This document shows, one piece after another, positions 1-7,626 of a stretch of 64,000 bases of DNA. The DNA comes from SIG78 sp036677805 (GTDB lineage Bacteria; Verrucomicrobiota; Lentisphaeria; Victivallales; Victivallaceae), in NCBI GenBank assembly GCA_036677805.1, contig JAVBVS010000027.1:9921-73920 (forward strand), written 5' to 3'. The notes under the pieces were generated by a model that was given only the letters and a program-made list of their open reading frames with translations, was not told where the DNA came from and searched no databases. Each line of letters opens with the position of its first letter. The stretch's first letter is position 1. The position numbers were made by a program, and so were the translations under genes.

Positions 1-47
1 GCTTGCGTAAAAACAATGGGTGATGCCTGCCGTCACTCGCAGAATGA

Positions 48-87
48 CCGGACACTGAAGTGCCCGGACGTGATTTTTTTTGTTTTT
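48..87 (+). terminator. Rho-independent terminator-like hairpin
   Basis: Arms 48-56 (CCGGACACT) and 59-67 (AGTGCCCGG) pair with one A-C mismatch around a 2-nt loop and are followed by a T-rich run (73-87). It would end a plus-strand gene lying off the left edge. Confidence 0.5.
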
Positions 88-120
88 ATCAGGAACCCCT
101 GAAACCAGGATCGATCCATC

Positions 121-861
121 ATGAAGCACAGTACGTGGAGACAGTTCTACGATTTTAACGCGCCTCATTACGAAGAAGAAAGTTTCACCACCAACACCGC
201 CTTTGAAACCGAGTTTCTGATCGAGGAAATGCAGCTGAAACCGGGCATGAGGCTGCTCGATCTCGGCTGCGGCACCGGTCGCCACGCCGTCGCGCTGGCG
301 GCCCGGGGACTGGACGTGACCGGTCTGGATATTTCCGCCGGTCAGCTTGCCCAGGCGGCCCAAAAAGCGGCGGCGGCCAAGGTGAAGGTCAACTTCATTC
401 AGGCCGACGCGGCCGATTTTACGTTGCCGGAACCATTCGACGCCGCCATCTGTATTTGCGAAGGCTCCTTCGGGCTGCTGTCGGTCAACGACGACCCGCT
501 GACCCACGAAGCGACGATCACGCGCAATCTGGCGGCCGTTCTGAAACCGGGCGCGCCGCTGCTGATGACCGTGCGCAATGTCTTTGAACTCGTCCGGCAT
601 TACAGCGACAAGGATATCGCCGACGGCACCTTCGACCCCTACACGCTGACCCGCTCGGTCCGGCTGGGCGAATGGTATCCGGGCTTCGATCCGGATGTTG
701 TAGTCAAGGAAAAGTGTTTCACCCCGATGGAGTTGCGGATGCTGTTGGAAAACAACGGCTTCACCATCGACCATTTATGGGGCGGCACCGCCGGAAGCTG
801 GGACCGCCACACGCTTTCACTGGATGAAATCGAGCTGATGGTCAAAGCGCGACGACGCTGA
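121..861 (+). CDS. class I SAM-dependent methyltransferase
   Basis: 246 aa. Predicted to transfer a methyl group from S-adenosylmethionine to a small-molecule or macromolecular acceptor in the cytoplasm; the acceptor cannot be read from the sequence. Motif I is clear at residues 45-53 (LLDLGCGTG), followed by an acidic loop (VTGLDIS) and a motif resembling the D-A segment (FIQADAADF), the usual order for Methyltransf_11/25 proteins. The ATG at 121 is preceded by AGGATCG at moderate spacing. It stands alone, ahead of a strong hairpin (871-905), so it is probably a single transcription unit. Family assignment is firm; specific function unknown. Confidence 0.85.
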   Translation: MKHSTWRQFYDFNAPHYEEESFTTNTAFETEFLIEEMQLKPGMRLLDLGCGTGRHAVALAARGLDVTGLDISAGQLAQAAQKAAAAKVKVNFIQADAADFTLPEPFDAAICICEGSFGLLSVNDDPLTHEATITRNLAAVLKPGAPLLMTVRNVFELVRHYSDKDIADGTFDPYTLTRSVRLGEWYPGFDPDVVVKEKCFTPMELRMLLENNGFTIDHLWGGTAGSWDRHTLSLDEIELMVKARRR

Positions 862-870
862 GTATAACGC

Positions 871-905
871 CATGCCCGCCGCGGGGAAATCCTGCGGCGG
901 GCATG
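871..905. terminator. perfect 12-bp hairpin after methyltransferase gene
   Basis: CATGCCCGCCGC (871-882) and GCGGCGGGCATG (894-905) form a perfect stem 9 bases after the methyltransferase stop. No T-tract follows, so it is either a Rho-independent-like terminator without U-tract or an mRNA-stabilising hairpin. Confidence 0.45.
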
Positions 906-931
906 ATTGAACCTGCAACCTGGAAGGCAAA

Positions 932-2131
932 ATGGCGATGTTGAAATTTACGCTGCCGCTGCTGCTCGCCGCCGGCATTCCGGCGGCGACCGCGGGGCCG
1001 CCCGACGCACTTTCCGCGCGGCCGATGGCGTTGCGGGCCATGGCCGAAATACGCCGGGAGCGACCGGCGCTGCTGGCGCAAACGCCGATCAGCGTCACTT
1101 TCGACAAGCGTCTGCCCTCCCCCGCCGGCGACCCGCGCGACTTCACCAGCTGTGGCCCCTACTGGTGGCCGGACCCGGCGCGACCCGACGGCCTGCCCTA
1201 CATCCGGCGCGACGGCGAATTCAACCCCGATTTCCAATATTACGATCAGACCAAGCTCAACTTGCTCTGCTATCGGGCAACCGCCGGCGCGCTGCTGTGG
1301 CATTTCGACCGCGACCGCGAAGCGGCCGGGAAAACGGCGGAACTGCTCAAAGTCTTTTTCCTCGACGCCGCCACCCGGATGAATCCGCAGATGAAATACG
1401 CCCAGGCCATCCCCGGCCGGGTCAGCGGCCGTGCCGAAGGCGCCATCGATACCACGATCTTCGCCGATCTGGTCAAAATTCTGCCGCTGCTGGAGAATGC
1501 GCCGGGCATGACGCCGGAACTCAACCGGGGGTTGAAAGAGTGGTTCCGCACCTATGGCGACTGGCTGCTCAACGATCCGATGGCGCGGGAGAATTTCGGC
1601 GTCAGCCACAATATCGGACTATCCTATCATGCTCAGATCATCGCCTACGCCCGGTTTTGCGGCAATCCCGAACTGGAGCGGAAGCATCTGGAAATCATGC
1701 GCGGACTGCTCGTCCAGGCGGTGGACGCCAACGGGTTCCTGCCGGCGGAAATCACCCGGACCCGTTCCTGGCATTACTCCGCGTTCGCCCTGCGGATGGC
1801 TTTCCGCGCGGTCGATTCCGGCCATTGGGCGGTAATCGACCTGCTGGATATCCGGACGCCCGCGGGCCGGGCGTTGCGGCGGGCGATCGACCGGTTGCTC
1901 TTCTATCCGCTCCATCCCGAAGAAAAATGGCCATACCCCCAGCCCGGCGGCGCAATCGATGCCGCGACGCTCGGCGATATCGTGATCCAATACGCCTCCG
2001 ATACCGGTTCGGCCGAAGCGCTGGCGGTATTGAAAACAATACCGGAAGAGGCGATCGCTCCGGTCAACCGGATTCGCTTCGCCCCGGCTGAAATACCAAC
2101 CGAATCTTCCCGAAAAGAGGTGTCCCGATGA
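932..2131 (+). CDS. alginate lyase family protein (secreted)
   Basis: 399 aa. N-terminus MAMLKFTLPLLLAAGIPAATAG looks like a Sec signal peptide, so the product acts outside the cytoplasm. The body resembles the alginate-lyase (PF05426) alpha/alpha barrel: TSCGPYWWPDP near residue 70, and the YGDWLL helix near residue 209. The family's catalytic block, usually NNHGxWYDxQ, reads HNIGLSYHAQ here (about residues 227-236), so the normal catalytic His position is Ile while a His sits two residues before it. Substrate may be a uronate polymer; enzymatic activity is uncertain. AAGG precedes the ATG at 932. The stop overlaps the next start (ATGA), so the two are translationally coupled. Confidence 0.7.
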   Translation: MAMLKFTLPLLLAAGIPAATAGPPDALSARPMALRAMAEIRRERPALLAQTPISVTFDKRLPSPAGDPRDFTSCGPYWWPDPARPDGLPYIRRDGEFNPDFQYYDQTKLNLLCYRATAGALLWHFDRDREAAGKTAELLKVFFLDAATRMNPQMKYAQAIPGRVSGRAEGAIDTTIFADLVKILPLLENAPGMTPELNRGLKEWFRTYGDWLLNDPMARENFGVSHNIGLSYHAQIIAYARFCGNPELERKHLEIMRGLLVQAVDANGFLPAEITRTRSWHYSAFALRMAFRAVDSGHWAVIDLLDIRTPAGRALRRAIDRLLFYPLHPEEKWPYPQPGGAIDAATLGDIVIQYASDTGSAEALAVLKTIPEEAIAPVNRIRFAPAEIPTESSRKEVSR

Positions 2132-2763
2132 ATTGGCGCGAATCCTGGAAGTTGCTGCTGTTCCTGCTGTTTTTCCTGATGATCTCGCTGCTTTGCGGCT
2201 TCGCGCCGAAGGACCGCGGCGTCTGGCTGGCCGAAGTGATCCCGTCCTGGATCATGGTGTTGGCCGTGGTGGCGCTGTGGCTTCGCGGCATCCGGTTTTC
2301 GGTCATGGCTTACATTTTTCTGCTGATTCCGCTCTCCATGGAGGCCGTCGGCGGGCATTATTCCTACGCCGAGGTGCCCTGCGGCTGGTTCAACGATCTT
2401 ATCGGCGGCACCCGCAACTGCTACGACCGGGCGGCGCATGTCGCGGTCGGCTGCTTCGCCTGGCCGCTGCTTGAATGGATCGAGCAGAAACGCTGGTCGA
2501 ATTCGCCCTGGTTCACCGCCGTCATGACCGTGATGCTCTTTTTCGGCGTGGGGGCAGTCTACGAAATTCTGGAATGGCTTTACGCAATTCGTTTTGAATC
2601 AAGCTCCGCCGAAATGGTGCTGGGTTCGCAGGGCGACGTCTGGGATGCGCAGAAAGACATGCTCTGCGACGGCGCCGGCGCCGCTTTGACCGTGCTTCTG
2701 TTTTACGGAACGAAAGCCATCCGGTCGTGCCGGATCGCAACTTCCAGGGAGTCCATGCCGTGA
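2128..2763 (+). CDS. DUF2238 (YjdF-like) inner-membrane protein
   Basis: 211 aa, several hydrophobic helices, inner membrane. It carries the hallmarks of the DUF2238/YjdF family: GGHYSYAEVP, RNCYDRAAH, a YEILEWLY helix and the QGDVWDAQKDML segment near the C-terminus. The molecular role of this family is not known. The ATG overlaps the upstream alginate-lyase-like stop as ATGA, and its own stop overlaps the next GTG start, so the three genes form a coupled unit. Family membership is clear; function is not. Confidence 0.8.
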   Translation: MNWRESWKLLLFLLFFLMISLLCGFAPKDRGVWLAEVIPSWIMVLAVVALWLRGIRFSVMAYIFLLIPLSMEAVGGHYSYAEVPCGWFNDLIGGTRNCYDRAAHVAVGCFAWPLLEWIEQKRWSNSPWFTAVMTVMLFFGVGAVYEILEWLYAIRFESSSAEMVLGSQGDVWDAQKDMLCDGAGAALTVLLFYGTKAIRSCRIATSRESMP

Positions 2764-3158
2764 ATCGCGATAAAATACAACGTCTGCTGCTCTGCGCCGG
2801 AATGGCCGGCTGGGGCATTTCCATCCTCGGCGTCCTGCTGCCGTGGTCCGCAATGGATGCGATTCTCCGGAATATGGGTGCGGCGCACCCGATCGACGAT
2901 CCCCAACTTCGCTACTGGTTCCGGATGGCGACCGCCAGTTGGAGCATCATCGGCATGTTTTACGCCGCGGCGCTGTTCCGCCCGAAAAAATACGGCAACC
3001 TGCTTCCGCTGCTTGCACTGGGATCGTTGTTTGAAGGTGTTGTACTGCTGATTCATGGCTGGAGTCTGAATCTTCCGCCGTTGCCATTTTACGGCGACGT
3101 GCTCTTCGGCCTCGGCATCGGTGTCGGCCTGCTCTTAACACTGCGCCGCCGGTCTTGA
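2760..3158 (+). CDS. small integral membrane protein, hypothetical
   Basis: 132 aa with about four hydrophobic helices (for example LLLCAGMAGWGISILGVLLPW at the start and VLFGLGIGVGLLLTL at the end). I chose the GTG at 2760, which overlaps the preceding stop (GTGA) and has AGGGAG 8 bases upstream (2746-2751), over the upstream GTG at 2727. No family recognised. Coupling to the DUF2238 gene suggests the two work in the same membrane process. Confidence 0.65.
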   Translation: MNRDKIQRLLLCAGMAGWGISILGVLLPWSAMDAILRNMGAAHPIDDPQLRYWFRMATASWSIIGMFYAAALFRPKKYGNLLPLLALGSLFEGVVLLIHGWSLNLPPLPFYGDVLFGLGIGVGLLLTLRRRS

Positions 3159-3313
3159 CGCCGGCGCATTCATCGCCCCGCCGGGTTCGCAAACCGGAAA
3201 ATCTTCAAAAAAAGTGAATCCGGACGGAAAATCCGAAGTGGTTTTCACACCCATCCGGTGCTATATTAAAGGTTATTGTTTGATCCTGAACCCGGTTCTC
3301 CGGGAGGGCCGCC

Positions 3314-3331
3314 ATGCGTTCGAAACCATAA
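3314..3331 (+). other. five-codon upstream ORF before radical-SAM gene
   Basis: ATG CGT TCG AAA CCA TAA begins 4 bases after a strong GGGAGGG (3302-3308), whereas the real start at 3344 has no obvious Shine-Dalgarno. Translation of the next gene may depend on reinitiation from this mini-ORF. Confidence 0.35.
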
Positions 3332-3343
3332 CCATTCAACTTC

Positions 3344-4936
3344 ATGCGTATTACTCTGGTATTTCCGCCGCGCACCGGACCGACTTACATGCCGCTGGGC
3401 GTCGCCTGCCTGGCCGCCGTGGCGGCGCGCTCAAATGCCGCGCTTGACCTCTTCGACGCCAACCTTGATTTGTGGCACCAGCTCTGCGACAGCGACAATG
3501 CTTTGAATGCAATGCGCGACTTCAGCCACAGCCAGCTCGGCATCTTCCTGAATTCCCAGGTTTATGCCAACCATTGGAGCCATATGGTCGAAGCCCGGCG
3601 ACGGATCGATCTGCTGGAGCAGCAGTCGCGGCGCTACCTCGCAGGGGAAGGAACCGGCCTCGAACTCAAAGCGCTGCTGGAGCGGCAATCCCGCCGCATC
3701 GGACGCGACACGCCGGAAATCGTCGCGTTTTCCGCCATGTATCTCGATCAGCTGCCTTTTCTGCTGGCTCAAGCCAAATATCTGGCGGAGGAGCTTCGCG
3801 CCGGCTGCCGCATCGCCGTCGGCGGCGCGGCCATGAGCGCCCTGTCGCCCGCGGAATTGCTTGAAGCCGCGCCCTTTATCGACCTGATTCTGACCGGCGA
3901 AGGCGAAATTCCGTTCACCGCGCTGCTCGACGGCCGCGACCCGGCGCAAATCCCCGGATGCTATCGCCGCGACCGCGGAGCGATCCGTTGTTCCGGCAAG
4001 GCCGTCGCATCCGACGATCTGGCCCTGTTGCCGCCGCCCGATTTCACCCGGCTCGCCGCCAACGGGTACTTCAACCCGGTCCCGGTCATGCCCATCTACG
4101 GCTGCCGCGGGTGCAAATGGCGCCGCTGCCGCTTCTGCGCCCACAACAGCTCCTTCGGCCGTTACCGCAGCCGCCCGCCGGCGGCGGTGGCGCAGGAGAT
4201 GCTGGAGCGGCGGGTCCGCTTCGGCTGCCGCCATTTCTATGTCGTCGACCAATATGTCGATCCGGTCTACCTCGACGCCCTCAGCGACGCCATTCTGGCG
4301 CTGGGCCTTGACTGCCGGTTTCAGGTGATGGCCCGGACGGTCGGAGAATATACGCCGGCGCTGCTGTACAAAGCCGCCCGCGCCGGCTGCTGCTGGATCA
4401 GCTGGGGCATGGAGAGCGGTTCGCAGCGGATGCTCGACCGGATGAACAAAGGCACCCGGGTCGATGAATCGTTCGAGGTAATCAAAAACGCCGCGGCCGA
4501 AGGCATTTCCAATCTGCTGATGATGATTTTCGGCGCGCCCGGCTCCGATCCGGCGTGCCTGGACGAAACCTTCACCTTTCTGGATCGGACCTGGCCGTAT
4601 ATCGACGGCATGACCGCCAGCGCGTTCGTACTGTTCGACCATACCGCCTTCGGCCTTCATCCGGCCGATTACGGATTGCAGATTCTCGGCGGCAACCGCA
4701 TCCTCGAAATCGGCGGCAAGCCGGTTCACGACATGAAGCTGCGTTTCCGCCGCGAGAGCGAAACCGGTTCCGGCGAATCTCCGCTGGCGGCGGAGGAGAT
4801 CGAGCAGTGGGAGCGGCGCAAAGTGTGGCTGCCGCCGCTGCCGTTTCACGGGCGGCTGTGCTGCGAACACTATCTGCTGTACGCCGATTCGCTTCAGGCG
4901 CGCAACCGGCCCGGCAAGCATCTCCATTGCGCCTGA
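3344..4936 (+). CDS. B12-binding radical SAM protein
   Basis: 530 aa. Residues 1-210 look like the cobalamin-binding Rossmann domain (MRITLVFPPRTGPTYMPLGV; VGGAAMSALSP; LTGEGEIPF). A radical-SAM domain follows, with the cluster Cys set C254, C257, C262, C265 in YGCRGCKWRRCRFC. This is an expanded arrangement, closer to the RGCWWG...CTFC type than to plain CxxxCxxC. WISWGMESGSQRML and the barrel C-terminus fit the family. It should carry out radical alkylation or rearrangement chemistry in the cytoplasm; the substrate is unknown and no RiPP precursor is visible nearby. Start is the conserved MRI at 3344 despite a poor ribosome site; see the mini-ORF at 3314. Confidence 0.8.
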   Translation: MRITLVFPPRTGPTYMPLGVACLAAVAARSNAALDLFDANLDLWHQLCDSDNALNAMRDFSHSQLGIFLNSQVYANHWSHMVEARRRIDLLEQQSRRYLAGEGTGLELKALLERQSRRIGRDTPEIVAFSAMYLDQLPFLLAQAKYLAEELRAGCRIAVGGAAMSALSPAELLEAAPFIDLILTGEGEIPFTALLDGRDPAQIPGCYRRDRGAIRCSGKAVASDDLALLPPPDFTRLAANGYFNPVPVMPIYGCRGCKWRRCRFCAHNSSFGRYRSRPPAAVAQEMLERRVRFGCRHFYVVDQYVDPVYLDALSDAILALGLDCRFQVMARTVGEYTPALLYKAARAGCCWISWGMESGSQRMLDRMNKGTRVDESFEVIKNAAAEGISNLLMMIFGAPGSDPACLDETFTFLDRTWPYIDGMTASAFVLFDHTAFGLHPADYGLQILGGNRILEIGGKPVHDMKLRFRRESETGSGESPLAAEEIEQWERRKVWLPPLPFHGRLCCEHYLLYADSLQARNRPGKHLHCA

Positions 4937-5042
4937 AAAAGCGCCGATTGGGGCGTTTGTGCGGGAGCAAAATCAGGATTCCGGCGGTCTTTGATGATTG
5001 CGAACGCAACTCGAACCGATATTCGCGGAGACGACAGCCGAC

Positions 5043-5354
5043 ATGAAATGTTCCACTCTCATCTACATCAATCCAGACGATCCCCGGATATTCGTCTACA
5101 AACACAACCGCTGCAAGTGGGTCGGCGTAACTCTGAATTTCGCCCACGGCAAAAGTTTCCCGGTTCTGGCGGCATTGCTTCTGCCGCTCATCGTCCTGCC
5201 GCTGTTGCTCTGCTGGCCGCAGTCCGAAACCGGACGCGGAGTCCTGATCGGCCTCTATTTGACCATCGACGTGACCGCCACCTGCATCATCTGCTTCCGC
5301 GGCGCGGCGCGGGACCTCCGCCGCTATCCCGGCAAACCCGCCGCCCGCGGCTGA
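5043..5354 (+). CDS. DUF5808-like small membrane protein
   Basis: 103 aa from the ATG at 5043 (GGAG lies 12 bases upstream). The N-terminal segment DPRIFVYKHNRCKWVGVTLN with a following NFAHGKS resembles the short DUF5808 domain, and two hydrophobic helices follow (LAALLLPLIVLPLLLCW and LIGLYLTIDVTATCIICF). An upstream start at 4998 is possible but lacks support. It precedes another membrane protein by 26 bases and is probably cotranscribed. Function unknown. Confidence 0.6.
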   Translation: MKCSTLIYINPDDPRIFVYKHNRCKWVGVTLNFAHGKSFPVLAALLLPLIVLPLLLCWPQSETGRGVLIGLYLTIDVTATCIICFRGAARDLRRYPGKPAARG

Positions 5355-5380
5355 AACTCTGAATCGACAAGGAGAGCAAT

Positions 5381-5920
5381 ATGCACTTTCCGGATTGGAA
5401 ACCGATCGCGCGAAAAATCAGCTCCCGCAACTGGTGGCTGCTGATCGGCTGGGTGCCGTATTTCGTGCTGCTGGCCCTGAGTCTCGACTGGCGCTGGAGC
5501 AATGTCCGGCGGGAATTCGGAATTTTCATCGACATGATTTCCGGGCGCCATCTGTACATCAGCGTAACCCCCTGGGGCCCTCAGCCCCATGCCGATATCT
5601 GTTGCCGGATCTGGGCGGTCATCGCCATATTCACCGCCGTTTACTGCGGGATCATCCGACTGATTGACCTGCGGCGCAAGCGGAAGAATTATCCGGCGTT
5701 CGCCATTCCCTTCGCCATCATCGTGCTTTATGTGAGCTACCTCTGGCTGTGGGCATACTATGTCCTGAACTCCTATATTCATCAACTGGGAATGACGCCC
5801 GCCCGGGAAAAAGGATTTTTCTGTCTGATGGCGGGACTGGTTCTGTGGCTGGCTTACGCCGCATTGCTCGGCTATCCCTGGGAACGGCGCGCTGCCGGGA
5901 AAACCCCGACAGCGCCATGA
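5381..5920 (+). CDS. four-helix membrane protein, hypothetical
   Basis: 179 aa. Hydrophobic helices near residues 18-36 (WLLIGWVPYFVLLALSLDW), 78-95, 108-128 (FAIIVLYVSYLWLWAYYVL) and 148-166 (FFCLMAGLVLWLAYAALLG), with Arg/Lys-rich loops. AAGGAG (5370-5375) sits just upstream of the ATG. Probably cotranscribed with the DUF5808-like gene. No family recognised. Confidence 0.65.
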   Translation: MHFPDWKPIARKISSRNWWLLIGWVPYFVLLALSLDWRWSNVRREFGIFIDMISGRHLYISVTPWGPQPHADICCRIWAVIAIFTAVYCGIIRLIDLRRKRKNYPAFAIPFAIIVLYVSYLWLWAYYVLNSYIHQLGMTPAREKGFFCLMAGLVLWLAYAALLGYPWERRAAGKTPTAP

Positions 5921-5957
5921 CCGGGCATCGACCGCCCCGGTCGGACGCCGCTGACGC

Positions 5958-6404
5958 TCAAACCACCGGATCGATCCACTTTTTCATCGACCGCATGGCG
6001 AGAAAGCTCTCGGTGGAAACGATCCCGTCGATCGCCGCCATCGGCCCGTCGATGAAATCGATCAGCCCGCGCTTGACCGGCAGCCAGACTTCAACCATCA
6101 AATCATACCGCCCGGTGATGATCGAAACCGACTGTACCTCGGGCTCGCGCGCCACCAGTTCGGCAATTTTGCACAGTTCCTTGCTTACCGAAACCTTGAT
6201 CCCGAGCAGAAAAAGTTGCCGGTCCGGCACCGCATCGGGATTGATCCGGCCGGATACCCGAAGCATTTCCGACTCGGTCAGCCTTTTGATGCGGTTGCGC
6301 ACCGTGCCTTCCGACACGCCGAGCTGCCGGGCAACGGCATTGTTGCCGGCCCGGCCGTCGGCGGTCAGAATCGCAATGATTTTTTGATCCATTTCATCCA
6401 TCAT
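5958..6404 (-). CDS. Lrp/AsnC family transcriptional regulator
   Basis: 148 aa, the usual Lrp length. N-terminal winged HTH: MDQKIIAILTADGRAGNNAV, then LGVSEGTVRNRIKRL. C-terminal RAM/ACT-type ligand domain with the family's ITGRYDLMVEVWL strand. Its ATG overlaps the stop of the upstream alanine dehydrogenase gene (ATGA, 6401-6404), so it is the second gene of an ald-lrp operon and very likely an alanine- or amino-acid-responsive regulator of it. Confidence 0.9.
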   Translation of the reverse strand: MMDEMDQKIIAILTADGRAGNNAVARQLGVSEGTVRNRIKRLTESEMLRVSGRINPDAVPDRQLFLLGIKVSVSKELCKIAELVAREPEVQSVSIITGRYDLMVEVWLPVKRGLIDFIDGPMAAIDGIVSTESFLAMRSMKKWIDPVV

Positions 6405-7501
6405 GCTGTAATATAGCGCATCCCGAGGGATTCTGCAACTGCCCGATTGGTCAAATCGCCATTCATGCAGTTGAGTCCGGCGCGCAGCGGAGCGGACCCG
6501 GCCAGGGCCTTGGCGACGCCCTGATCGGCCAGCAGCAATCCGTAACGGTTGGTGACGCTGGTCAATGCCAGAGTCGACGTGAGGCTGACCGCGCCGGGCA
6601 TGTTGGCCACGCAGTAGTGAACCACGCCGTCGACGGTATAGACCGGATCGGTATGGTTGGTGGGCTTCGAGGTTTCGAAACAGCCGCCCTGATCGATGGC
6701 GATGTCGACGATCACCGCGCCGGGCTTCATTTTGCCGAGATCATTGCGCCGGACCAGCTTGGGCGTGGAAGCCCCCGGCAGCAGCACCGCGCCGATGATC
6801 AGATCCGCTTCACGAACGGCGATTTCGACATTTTCCGGATTGGAATAAGCGGTTTTGATCCCGCTGCCGAAAATGTTTTCGATTTCGGCCAGCCGCCGCG
6901 CCGAAACATCGAGCACGGTGGTGTCGGCGCCCATGCCGAGCGCAATCCGGCAGGCGTTGCTGCCGGCGACGCCGCCGCCGAGAATATAGACCTTGCCGCG
7001 AGGCGTGCCGGGAACGCCGCCCAGCAGCAGGCCGCGGCCGCCGAAAGGCTTTTCCAGATACTTGGCGCCTTCCTGAACCGACAGCCGCCCGGCGATCTGC
7101 GACATCGGCGCCAGCAGCGGCAGCGATCCGTCTGATTCCACCACCGTTTCATAAGCCACCCCGGTTACTTTGCGCGCCAGCAGCGCCTCGGTCAATTCGC
7201 GGTCGGCGGCCAGATGCAAATAGGTGTAGAGAATCTGCCCCGCGTGAAACAGACCGAACTCTTCGGCCAGCGGCTCCTTGACCTTGACGATCATCTCCGC
7301 GTCATCGAAGAGCTTACGGCGGTCGGCGATGATTTCACAACCGCAATTCCGGTATTCGGCATCGGCGAAACCCGTACCTTCCCCGGCGCCCTTTTCGACC
7401 AGCATACGGTGGCCGTGAGCGACATATTCCTTCGCGCTCATCGGCGTCAGGCCAACCCGGTATTCCTGTTTCTTGATTTCCTTCGCAAGTCCGATAATCA
7501 T
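6401..7501 (-). CDS. ald: alanine dehydrogenase
   Basis: 366 aa, full length for the family. Catalyses reversible oxidative deamination of L-alanine to pyruvate and ammonia with NAD in the cytoplasm. Visible marks: N-terminal RVGLTPMSAKEY, active-site KVKEPL (substrate Lys), YTYLHLA (catalytic His) and the NAD fold ILGGGVAGSNACRIALGMGA. AAAGG precedes the ATG. The 125-base upstream region is very AT-rich, with an ACG-N5-CGT dyad around 7526-7536 that could bind the Lrp protein encoded downstream. Confidence 0.93.
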   Translation of the reverse strand: MIIGLAKEIKKQEYRVGLTPMSAKEYVAHGHRMLVEKGAGEGTGFADAEYRNCGCEIIADRRKLFDDAEMIVKVKEPLAEEFGLFHAGQILYTYLHLAADRELTEALLARKVTGVAYETVVESDGSLPLLAPMSQIAGRLSVQEGAKYLEKPFGGRGLLLGGVPGTPRGKVYILGGGVAGSNACRIALGMGADTTVLDVSARRLAEIENIFGSGIKTAYSNPENVEIAVREADLIIGAVLLPGASTPKLVRRNDLGKMKPGAVIVDIAIDQGGCFETSKPTNHTDPVYTVDGVVHYCVANMPGAVSLTSTLALTSVTNRYGLLLADQGVAKALAGSAPLRAGLNCMNGDLTNRAVAESLGMRYITA

Positions 7502-7626
7502 AATAAAACGCCTTTATTTTTACGTTTTTCGTATTTAAATATAAAAATATTATCGGAAATCAATTTTTCAACCGGAAATTTTAAAATTTTTCAAAAATTT
7601 TTCCGCGCCGACGGGCCCAACCCGGA
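7502..7626 (-). promoter_or_regulatory. AT-rich ald leader with short dyads
   Basis: Intergenic region ahead of ald, far more AT-rich than its flanks, with ATACGAAAAACGTAA on the minus strand and runs of A/T. This fits an Lrp-type target, but I cannot place a convincing -35/-10 pair. Confidence 0.35.

Noticed and set aside
3344..4936. RiPP maturase with precursor peptide
   Set aside because: The Cys motif resembles RiPP-type enzymes, but no precursor ORF or transporter is nearby; the upstream mini-ORF is only five codons.
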